31,944 nt of DNA, taken from assembly GCA_023375785.1 (NCBI GenBank), contig SZWC01006852.1, forward strand, positions 103,026 to 134,969. The letters are read 5' to 3'. The notes under the pieces are model-generated. The model saw only the letters and a list, made by a program, of their open reading frames with translations, made no database searches and had not been told where the DNA came from. Position 1 is the stretch's first letter; each line of letters starts with the position of its first letter. This DNA is from Penium margaritaceum (Eukaryota; Streptophyta; Zygnematophyceae; Desmidiales; Peniaceae). The translations under genes were made by a program, and so were the position numbers. This document shows, in pieces, positions 1 through 9,299 of this stretch.

Positions 1-198
1 CCCGAAAAACGGGTGTTGGGTGGGTGGAATCTGGTACCCGCCATGGGTGGCGGGATATTCCACCACCAGGGATCCAAGTTCATTCCTAATGGCCTCCAAA
101 TGCACGAGGGGCATGAATGAGGTGACCATAAGGACCTCCTTGACCAGGATGAACTTCTTGTTGACTTCTGGGCGAAGAAAGGCGCTTCGACGGGTCAT
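1..198 (-). CDS. Possible partial ORF, unknown, open at window edge
   Basis: Read on the minus strand, an ATG at 198-196 opens a frame of 66 codons that runs off the left end of the window without a stop. The predicted peptide starts MTRRSAFLRPEVNKK and contains EVLMVTSFMPLVHLEAIRNE, then a Gly/Pro/Tyr-rich stretch. I do not recognise a family. The start codon lies in the loop of a perfect 13-base inverted repeat (180-211), so the true coding start is doubtful. It could be part of another mobile element, or chance. Low confidence. Confidence 0.22.
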   Translation of the reverse strand, partial: MTRRSAFLRPEVNKKFILVKEVLMVTSFMPLVHLEAIRNELGSLVVEYPATHGGYQIPPTQHPFFG

Positions 199-211
199 CG
201 TCGAAGCGCCT
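180..211. repeat. Perfect 13-bp inverted repeat (hairpin)
   Basis: The arm AGGCGCTTCGACG at 180-192 is followed by a six-base spacer and its exact reverse complement at 199-211. It is GC-rich and would form a stable stem-loop on either strand. No U-tract follows, so it is not an obvious terminator. It may be part of a transposable-element end or a recoding/regulatory structure for the partial minus-strand ORF. Confidence 0.7.
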
Positions 212-551
212 CCCGTTGCCTAGAGTGCAAGGCCAGGTGGGCGGCTCCACCAAGGGTTACTTTGACGGTTGTAGCAGGGGCTCTACTGCTCCATTTTGGG
301 CGTGCTTGGATGCGTTGGAAAGCTTAGATCACAGGCTATAAGGATCTGATGTAATCTCACTATGCTAAGTAACAAAAACGTGTTTCGATTCAGATCTACT
401 GAATGCGATGTGTTCTGCCCACTCCTATCCGTGATCCTTGTGCTCCACACACTTCACCAAAGGTGTCTATTGGCTGCCCAAACTTTGGTAGCCTGTATCA
501 CTGAGAGCTAGGCATCCTTAAGGGTGCCTCCACACCCATTAGAGCCTTCTG
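212..551. other. Unassigned stretch beside copia I
   Basis: I see no gene, RNA or clear repeat here. The minus strand directly downstream of the copia fragment should carry reverse transcriptase if the element were whole. Instead the frame passes a TAG (552-554) and then loses similarity, so the element is truncated or rearranged near 540. Confidence 0.5.
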
Positions 552-1606
552 CTACAACGCCTCCTTGACGGTCTCGGGCTCCTCTTGCGCAAAGAATGCT
601 CGAGCAAACCCAGTCCAGGTGCCCTGCGCGGCATCGTACTGTTTTGCCGTCCTCCTTGCGCGTCCGCTTCTCCGGGGCTGCTGTAGTTGAGGCTGCTGCT
701 GATGCTGCCGCTGCTGCTGCTGCTGCTGCTGCCCTCTCGCGGTGCCACTTGCACCGCTGGCCTGCTCCCCCTCTCTCAGGGACTGTGGAGATGCGTGCTC
801 ACTCCCCGCCTCCTCGTTCAGCTCCACTGCTCCCGGTGCTTCAGACTCATCGTCCGACGTGGCTGAATGCAAATCAGCCACTCCAACATCGCCCGGATGG
901 TTCTCGCCGGCTGGAGCCGATGGGACGTCAGCCTCTTTTGCGTCCTCCGGCATCTCCCCCTCGAGGAGTTGCAGCCACTCCCCACGCTTGGAGAGACCCG
1001 CGTCCTTGTCCGTCCAACGACTCTCCTCGTCAAACGTGACATCGTGACTCTTCAAGATCTGCTGCCTCCACGGGTAGAAGAGCCGGTACGCCTTGCTCCC
1101 GCTCTCGTACCCGACGAAGATGCACCGGCGAGTCCGCGGGTCCAGCTTGCCCCGCCCATCCCGTGCCTGTACAACAGCATGTGCAACACAACCAAAAGTG
1201 CGGAGGTGTGCCACCGTTGGCTTCCTCCCGCTCTACACTTCTTGTGGCGTCTTGCACACCTTGGACTCCACGTCTTTTAGCGGCTTTGTCGGCGTCAGGT
1301 TCATGATGTACGCCGCTTTCTGTGCCGCCTTGCCCCAGTACCGCTGGGCGAGGCCGGCATCGCTCAACATGGACCGAACCATGTTGAGGATGGTGCGGTT
1401 CGCCCTCTCGGCGACGCCGTTCTGCTACGGAGAGTGTGGCGTAGTATTCTGCCACGTGATCCCCTTGCTCTTCATCCATGCCGAGCAGCCCGCGTACTAG
1501 CCGCCGTTGTCCCTCCGGAACGCCTTCACCTTCAACTCCGTTTGCCGCTCCACAGCCGCCACGAATTCCTGCATGCATGACAAGACATCGCTCTTCCTCT
1601 TTCGGG
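552..1606 (-). pseudogene. Ty1/copia pol fragment (integrase C-terminal half and linker), copia I
   Basis: One minus-strand frame holds typical copia integrase sequence: KSDVLSCMQEF, the RRDNGG motif with the second catalytic Asp, QNGVAERANRT with the catalytic Glu, then the SGRKP...HLRTFGCVAHA region and KLDPRTRRCIFVGY...KAYRL. A low-complexity linker with a poly-Gln run follows, then the basic RRSGRARR segment that usually precedes reverse transcriptase. The first catalytic Asp and everything upstream are missing because the satellite array starts at about 1602-1607. Reverse transcriptase and RNase H are absent. The frame carries four TAG stops (1497-1499, 1425-1427, 1233-1235, 552-554) but no frameshift, TAA or TGA. 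The second TAG stands at the Gln of the PQQNG motif. The third stands where the family has a conserved Trp. This is a dead relic. Confidence 0.88.
691..732. repeat. CTG/CAG trinucleotide repeat (poly-Gln in copia I linker)
   Basis: An interrupted (GCT)n run on the plus strand reads as (CAG)n on the minus strand and encodes the Gln/His-rich part of the copia I linker. Such runs are prone to slippage. Confidence 0.8.
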
Positions 1607-4600
1607 CAAGTGAAACGTCAGAATGGAGAGGCATGAAATGCGGAGCGTAGACGGAGTCATACAGTACAGCCAGGTGCGATTGTCCCCAAAAAACACTGAC
1701 CGTGGGTGCAGAACGTGCGTCTGGAGCAGTGAGCGCAGGCACGCATCCAGTGCATGCGTACGACCCCCGGTCCACGAATTCTTCCGGGCAAGTGGAACAT
1801 CACGATGGAGAGGCGTAAAATGCGGAGCGTAGACGCAGTCGTAAAGTACAGCCAGGTGCAATTGTCATGAAGAAACACCGACCGTGGGTGCACAACGTGC
1901 GTCGGGAGCAGTGAGCGTAGGCACGCACCCACTGCACGCGTACGACTCCCGGTCCACGAATTGTTCCGGGCATGTGGAAGGTCAGAATGGAGAGGCATAA
2001 AACACGAAGCTTAGACACAGTCGTATAGTACAGCTAGGTGCGATTGTCCCGTAGAAACACTGACCGTGGGTGCAGAACGTGCGTTGGGAGCAGTACGCAC
2101 ATGCACGCACGCAGTGCACGCGTACGGCCCCTGGTCCACGAATTGTTCCGGGCAAATGCAACGTCAGAATGGAGAGGCGTAAAATGCGGAGCATAGACGC
2201 ACTCATACAGTACAGCCATGTGTGATTGTCCCAAAGAAACACCGACCGTGGGTGCAGAACGTGCGTTGGGAGCAGTGAGCGCAGGCACGCACCCTATGCA
2301 CGCGTACGACCCCGGGTCTGAAACGTGTTCCGAGCAAGTGCAATGTCAGAACGGAGAGGCATAAAATGCGGAGCATAGACACAGTCATACAGTACAGCCA
2401 GGAATGATTGTCCCAAAGAAACACCGACCGTGGGTGGAGAACGTGCTTCGGGAGCAGTGAGCGTAGGCACGCACCCAGAGCATGCGTACGACCCCCGGTC
2501 CACGAATATTCCTGGCAAGTGGAACGTCAAAATGGAGAGGCATAAAATGCGGAGTGTAGACGCAGTTGTACAGTACAGCCAGGTGCGATGGCTTTGAAGA
2601 AACACTGACCGTGGGTGCAAAATGTGCGTCGGGAGCAATGAGCGCAGGCACGCACCCCGTGCACGCGTACGACCCCTAGTCCACGAATTGTTCCGGGCAA
2701 GTGGAACGTCAGAATGAAGAGGCGTAAAATGCAGAGCGTAGATGCAGTCGTATAGTACAGCCAGGTGTGATTGTTCCGAAGAAACACCAACCGTGGGTGC
2801 AGAACATGCGTCGGGAGCAGTGAGCGCGGGCACGAATCAAGTGCACACGTACGACCCCTGGTCCACAAATTGTTCCGGGCAAGTGGAACGTCAGAATGGA
2901 GAGGCGTAAAATGCGGAGTGTAGACGCACTTGTAAGGTACAGCCAGGTGTGATTGTTCCAAAGAAACACCGACCGTGGGTGCAGAACGTGCGTCGGGAGC
3001 AGTGAGCGCAGGCACGCACCGAGTGCACGCGTACGACCCGCGATCCACGAATTGTTCCGGGCAAGTGGAACGTCAGAATGGGGAGGCGTAAAATGCAGAG
3101 CGTAGACACAGTCGTACAGTACAGCAAGGTGCAATTGTCCCAAAGAAACACTGACCTTGGGTGTAGAACGTGCGTCGGGAGTAGTGAGCGTAGCCACGCA
3201 CCAAGTGCATGCGTACGACCCCCGGTCCACGAATTGTTCCGGGAAAGTGGAACGTCAGAATGGAGAGGCGTAAAGTGCGGAGCGTAGACGCAGTTGTACA
3301 ATACACCCAGGTGCAATTGTCTTGAAGAAACACCGACCTTGGGTGCAGAACGTGCGTCGGGAGCAGTGAGCGCAGGCACGCACCCAGTGCACACGTACAA
3401 CCCCCGGTCCACAAATTGTTCCGGGCAAGTGGAATGTCAGAATGGAGAGGCATAACATGCGGAGCGTGGATGCAGTCGTACAGTACAGCCAGGTGCGATT
3501 GTCCCGAAGAAGCACTGTCTGTGGGTGCAGAACGTGCGTCGGGAGCAGTGAGCGCATGCACGCACCCACTGCACGCGTACGACCCCCGGTCCACGAATTG
3601 TTCCGGGCAAGTGGAACGGCAGAATGGAGAGGCGTAAAACACGGAGCATAGACGTAGTTGTATAGTACAGCTAGGTGCGATGCTTCCAAAGAAACACCGA
3701 CCGTGGGTGCAGAACGTGCGTTGGGAGCTGTGAGCGCAGGCACGCACCCAGTGCACGCGTACGACCCCCGGTCCACGAATTGTTCCGGGGAAGTGGAACG
3801 TCAGAATGGAGAGGCGTAAAATGTGAAGAGTAGACGCAATCGTACAGTACAGCCAGGTGCAATTGTCCCGAAGAAACACCGACCGTGGGTGCAGAACGTG
3901 CATCGGAGCAGTGAGCGCAAGCACGCACCCAGTGCACACGTTAAACCCCCGGTCCACAAATTATTCCGGGCAAGTGGAATTTCAGAATGAAGAGGCAAAA
4001 AAAGTGGAGCATAGATGCAATTGTACAGTACAGCCAGGTGAAATTGTCCCAAGAAACACCGACCGTGGGTGCAGAACGTGCGTCAGGAGCAGTGAGCGCA
4101 GGAACGAACCCAGTGCATGCGTACCAACCCCGGTCCACGAATTGTTCCGGGCAAGTGGAACGTCATAATGGAGAGCCGTAAAATGCGGAGCATAAACGCA
4201 GTCATACAATAGAGCCAGGTGTGATTGTCCCAAACAAACACCGACCGTGGGAGCGGAACGTGCGTCGGGAGCGGTGAGCCCAGGCACTCACCCAGTGCAC
4301 GCGTACGACCCCCGGTCCACGAATTGTTCCGGACAAGTGGAACGTCAGAATGGAGAGCCATAAAATGCGGAGCGTACACGAAGTCATACAGTACAGCCAG
4401 GTGCGATTGTCCCAAAGAAACACCGACAGTGGGTGCAGAACGTGCGTCGGGAGCAGTGAGCGCAGGCACGCAACCAGTGCACACGTACGACCCCCGGTCC
4501 ACGAATTGTTTCGGGCAAGTGGAACGTCAGAATGAAGAGGCGTAGAATGCGGAGCGTAGACGGAGTCGTACAGTACAGCCAGGTGTGATTGTCACGAAGA

Positions 4601-7600
4601 AACACCGACCCTGGGTACAGAACGTCCATCGCGAGCAGTGAGCGCAGGCACGCACCGAGTGCATGCGGACGACCCCCAGTCCACGAATTGTTCCGGGCAA
4701 GTGGAACGTCTGAATGGAGAGGCGTAAAATGTGGAGCGTAGACGCAGTGGTACAATACAGCCAGGTGCGATTGTCCCAAAGAAACACTGATAGTGGGTGC
4801 AGAACATGCGTCGGGAGCGGTGAGCGCAGGCACGCACCCAGTGCATGCGTACGACCCCCGGTCCACAAATTCTTCCGGGCAAGTGGAACGTCACAATGGA
4901 GAGGCGTAAATGCGGAGCGTAGACGCAGTCGTAAAGTACAGCCAGGTACGATTGTCGTGAAGAAACACAAACCGTGGGTGCACAACGTGCGTCGGGAGCA
5001 GTGAGCGTAGGCTCCCACCCACTGCACGCGTACGACCCCCGGACAACAAATTGTTCTGGGCAAGTGAATCGTCAGAATGGAGAGGCCTAAAATACAAAGC
5101 GTAGACACAGTCGTACAGTACAGCCAGGTGCGATTGTCGCGAAGAAACACCGACCGTGGGTGCAGAACGTGCGTCGGGAGCAGTAAGCACAGCGACGCAC
5201 CCAGTGCACGCGTACGACCCCTGGTCCATGAATTGTTTCAGGCACGTGGAACGTCAAAATGGAGAGGCGTAAAATGCGGAGTATAAACGCAGTCATACAG
5301 TACAGCCAGGAGTGATTGTCCCAAAGAAACACCGACCGTGGGTGCAGAATGTGCGTCGGGAGTAGTGAGCGCAGGCACGCACCCTGTGCACGCGTACGAC
5401 CCCCGGTCCATGAGTTGTTCCAGGCAAGTGGAACGTCAGAATGGAGAGGCGTAAAATGCGGAGCGTAGACGCAGTCGTAAAGCCAGGTGCAATTGTTCCG
5501 AAGAAACACTGACCGTGGGTGCAGAACGTGCCTCGGCAGCAGTGAGCACAGGCACGCACCTAGTGCACACGTACGACCCCCGATCCACAAATTGTTCGGG
5601 GCAAGTGAAACGTCAGAATGGAGAGGCGTAAAATGCGGAGCGTAGACGCAGTTGTATAGTACAGCCAGGTGTGATTGTCTCAAAGAAACACCGACCATGG
5701 GTGCAGAATGTGCGTCGGGAGCAGTGAGCGCAGGCACGCAGCAAGTGCATGCGTACGACTCCCTTTCCACGAATTGTTCCGGGCAAGTGAAACTTCAGAA
5801 TGGAGAAGCGTAAAATGCGAAGCGTAGACAAAGTCGTACAATACAGCCAGGTGTGATTGTCCTAAAGAAACACCGAACGTGGGTGCTGAACGTGCGTCGG
5901 GAGCAGTGAGCGCAGGCACGCACCGAGTGCACGCGTACGACCCCCAATCCACGAATTGTTCCGGGCAAGTGGAACGTCAGAATGGAGAGGCGTAAAATGC
6001 AAAGCGTAGACGCACTCGTACAGTACAGCCAGGTGTGATTGTCCCGAAGAAACACTGACCGTGGGTGCAGAACGTGCGTTGGGAGCAGTGAGCGCAGGCA
6101 CGCACCCTTTGCATGCGTACGACCCCCGGTCCACAAATTTTTCCGGGCAAGTGGAACGTCAGAATGGAGAGGCGTAACATGCGGACCATAGACGCAGTCA
6201 TACAGTACAGCCACGGGCGATTGTCCTGAAGAAACACCGACCGTGGGTGCAGAACGTGCATCGGGAGCAGTGAGCACAGGCACGCACCCAGAGCACGCGT
6301 ACGACCCCTGGTCCATGAATATGTCCAGACAAGTGGAACGTCAGAATGGATAGGCGTAAAATGCGGAGCGTAGATGCAGTTGTTCAGTATAGCCAAGTGC
6401 GATTGTCCTGAAGAAACACCGACCGTGGGTGTAGAACGTGCGTCAGGAGCAGTGAGGGCAGGCACGCACCCAGTGCACGCGTACGACCCCCAGTCCATGA
6501 ATTGTTTCGGGCAAGTGAAACGTCAAAATGGAGAGGCGTAAAATGCAAAGCGTAGATGAAGTGGTACACTACAGCCAAGTGCGATTGTCCCGAAGAAACA
6601 CCGACCGTGGGTGCAGAACGTGCGTCGGGAGCAGTGAGCGCAGGCACGCACTGAGTGCACGCGTACGACCCCCGATCCACGAATTGTTCCGGGCAAGTGG
6701 AACGTCATAATGGAGAGGCGTAAAATGCGCAGCGTAGACACAGTCGTATAGTACAGCCAGGTGCGATCGTCCCAAATAAACACCGACCTTGGGTGCAGAA
6801 CGTGTGTCGGGAGCAGTGAGCGCAGGCACGCACCAAGTGCATGCGTATGACCCCGGGTCCACGGATTGATCCGGACAAGTGGAACGTCAGAATGGAGAGG
6901 CGCAAAATGGGGAGCATAGACAAAGTCGTATACTACAGCTAGGTGCGATTGTGTCGAAGAAACACCGACCTTGGGTGCAGAACGTGCGTCGGGAGCAGTG
7001 AGCGCATGCACGCACCCACTACATGCGTACGACCCCTGGTCCACGAATTGTTCCGGGCAAGTGGAACGTTAGAATGGAGAGGCCTAAAATGCGGAGCATA
7101 GACGTAGTCGTATACTACAGCCAGGTGCGATGCTTCCAAAGAAACTCCAACCGTGGGTGCAAAACGTGCGTTGGGAGCAGTGAGCGTAGGCACGCATTGA
7201 GTGCATGCGTACCACCCCCGGTCCACGAATTGTTCCGGGCAAGTGGAACGTCAGAATGGACAGGCGTAAAATGCAGAGCGTAGACGCAGTCGTATAGTAT
7301 AGCCAGGTGTGATTATCCTGAAGAAACACTCACCGAGGGTGCACAACATGCGTTGGGAGCAGTGAGCACAGGCACGCACCCAGTGCACGCGTACGACCCC
7401 CAGTCCACGAATTGTTCCGGGCATGTGGAACGTGAGAATGGAGAGACGTAAAATGCGGAGCTTAGACGCAGTCGTACAGTACAGCCAGGTGCGATCGTCC
7501 TAAAGAAACACTGACCGTGGGTGCAGAACGTGCATCGGGAGCAGTGAGCGCAGGCATGCAACCAGTGCACGCGTACGACCCTCGGTCCACGAATTGTGCC

Positions 7601-7758
7601 GGGCAAGTGGAACGTCAGAATGGAGAGCCGTAAAATGCGGAGCGTAGATGCAATCGTACAATATAGCCAGGTGTGATTGTCCTGAAGAAACACCGACCGT
7701 GGGTGCTGAACGTGCGTCGGGAGCAGTGAGCGCAGGAACGCACCCAGTGCACGCGTAC
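1607..7758 (-). repeat. 182-bp satellite array, left arm (about 34 units, reverse orientation)
   Basis: The period is 182 bases throughout, shown by landmarks such as GAGGCGTAAAATGCGGAGCG and CCGACCGTGGGTGCAGAACG recurring every 182 bases. Units differ by scattered substitutions, with rare small deletions such as a one-base loss near 3902 and about nine bases near 5480. On the strand reading CATTCTGACGTTCCACTTGC the unit contains essentially one stop trinucleotide. Because 182 is not a multiple of three, long fortuitous ORFs of 173-294 codons cascade through it; these are not genes. The inner edge at about 7758 falls at a different position in the unit from the inner edge of the right arm. 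The outer edge joins copia I integrase at 1602-1607. Confidence 0.95.
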
Positions 7759-9239
7759 AACGCAGATGCTATTGCTGTTTGGTGGTGAACAAGAATTTCT
7801 GGCGGATTTCGATGACAAAAACGATAAACGTGTTGCATAACTCAGTCCAAGCGTGAATGCTCCTGTATGATAAAAAAAGAGGGAACCTCTCCGTTGTGCA
7901 TCAAAGTGGTTCTCAAGTCCACTGCCATTTGCATATCCACAAGTCTGTTTTCCACGTTCAATGACCGATCATGTTTTCTTATTTGGACGAATTGGAACGA
8001 GGAAACCAATTGCATGGTGTCCGGCTGCAGCTGTTGGTCCGACGCAGGTGACCACTTTGCAACAGACCCTAAATGTCCATAATGTAACTCACTCGAAATG
8101 GTTAACGAAAAAAGAAAAACGAAAAAGGAATTCCTCTTACCCTCATGTCCGGCGACAATAAACATGCGATAAGAGGACAGGATTGACGAAGTACTTGGTG
8201 TCCGGCTGCCACCTCCCTGTCCGGCGCTGGTCACCGCAGTATAACATACCATACACGTCCACAATGGACTAGCCCACAATGGTTAACGATACAGGTAATT
8301 GCCTCTCCGTCTGACCAAGAATCGGGAAACGCATTCGCCATCCAGTGTGCGACAAGACGGGAAAAACGAAAGAGGAATTGTGCCTTGCCTCATGTCCGGC
8401 TAGTGAAACGGATTAATCGGAGGATAGGACAGGTATGGACACGAGACATGCGGACGCAAACATCCGTTTGGTATACAAAGTGAGTTTTCTCATTTCAATG
8501 CAACGGAAGAGGCATTTCTCTTTGGTCAAAGAAGACATGATTTCCGGAATGATAAGGATGACAGATGTAAAAAACTTGTTTCGTGCCTCTTTGTCCATAC
8601 AAGAATGTTCGTGAATCAGAAAGGAAACAAAACAGGGATATCTGTTCATTGAACTGACATTAACCATGTGCGTTCTTTGAAACGGCAATTGTACAGGTTT
8701 CCTTCACGGAAACAGTGTTTACTCTTCCATTACCAGAAGCAAGAAACTGTGATCCCTTTTCGTGCATCGCAACGAAGTTGACAGAATATGTTTGGTGGAC
8801 AGAAACAGGAAACATTTTCTGTTTCGTCTCACGAAAAACAAGAAACCCTTTTCCTTCATGGAACAGTACTGTTATGTCCGCGGGATTGCAATCCCATTTT
8901 TTATTGACGACACTACAAAGCATATTCCGTCAGTCAGACAGGCTTTTTCATCCACATGTAACAGGGCTTTCCTGCTTCCTCAACAGAACGGGCCATTTCC
9001 GTTCTGCGGAACTACATTTTCCTTCTGCATAAACAGCATTTCTCGTTCTCGTCGTATGGGAGAAGTAACTCATTTTTGTGTCATCGACCATGTTTTCAGC
9101 CTTCGATCAACAACTTGGAGGTTTCACCGCTACTAGGTGCGTATTGTCCTTCATTTCATTTGCTTCGATGCAATGTAGTAAGTTTTTGCACATCGTAGGC
9201 TTCGACACTTAGGCGTTTTCGTGATGCAGCCAGATGACA
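7759..9239. other. Left core flank: non-coding, diffuse repeats
   Basis: I see no convincing gene. A degenerate direct duplication is visible: 8014-8161 and 8196-8405 share GGTGTCCGGCTGC, AATGGTTAACGA, ACGAAA(A/G)AGGAATT and CTCATGTCCGGC in the same order. From about 8410 to 9060 the sequence is made of loosely repeated words such as TCTGTTTCGT, CATTTCCGTT and CATTTTCCTT at roughly 20-28 base spacing. It resembles the motif array in the right flank. The 124-codon plus ORF at 8762-9136 lies across these repeats and is probably fortuitous. Confidence 0.55.
8014..8405 (+). repeat. Degenerate direct duplication (about 150-210 bp per copy)
   Basis: The first copy is about 8014-8161 and the second about 8196-8405. 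Four shared blocks occur in the same order: GTCCGGCTGC, ATGGTTAACGA, AAACGAAA, and CTCATGTCCGGC. Extra bases in the second copy make it longer. Confidence 0.55.
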
Positions 9240-9253
9240 AAACCCTAGGGTTT
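9240..9253. promoter_or_regulatory. 14-bp palindrome AAACCCTAGGGTTT upstream of gene A
   Basis: This is a perfect palindrome, two head-to-head copies of the telo-box core AAACCCT, 46 bases upstream of the proposed ATG of gene A at 9300. Telo-box elements near transcription starts are known in plants. Whether it acts here is inference. AAACCCTA-type words recur elsewhere in the core. Confidence 0.35.
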
Positions 9254-9299
9254 CAACTTGGTGTGACGCTCGGAAGTACCTCGGGAGACTCCCGGTAGG

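Noticed and set aside
1599..1606. An 8-base target duplication matching the right edge
   Set aside because: CTTTCGGG on the left does not match AGAAGATT after 28084, and the right edge is better explained by an LTR insertion.
3073..3957. 294-codon minus-strand ORF, and dozens of 173-codon ORFs in both arrays
   Set aside because: They follow the 182-base period, overlap in all three frames and differ only by unit variation. They are products of a stop-poor satellite, not separate genes.
7759..7860. Short terminal inverted repeats of the transposon at the inner array edges
   Set aside because: Comparing 7759-7860 with the reverse complement of 20640-20736 gave only a few scattered matching words, not an aligned repeat.
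8762..9136. 124-codon plus-strand ORF as a gene
   Set aside because: It lies over the diffuse repeat motifs, has no recognisable domain and no convincing splice context.
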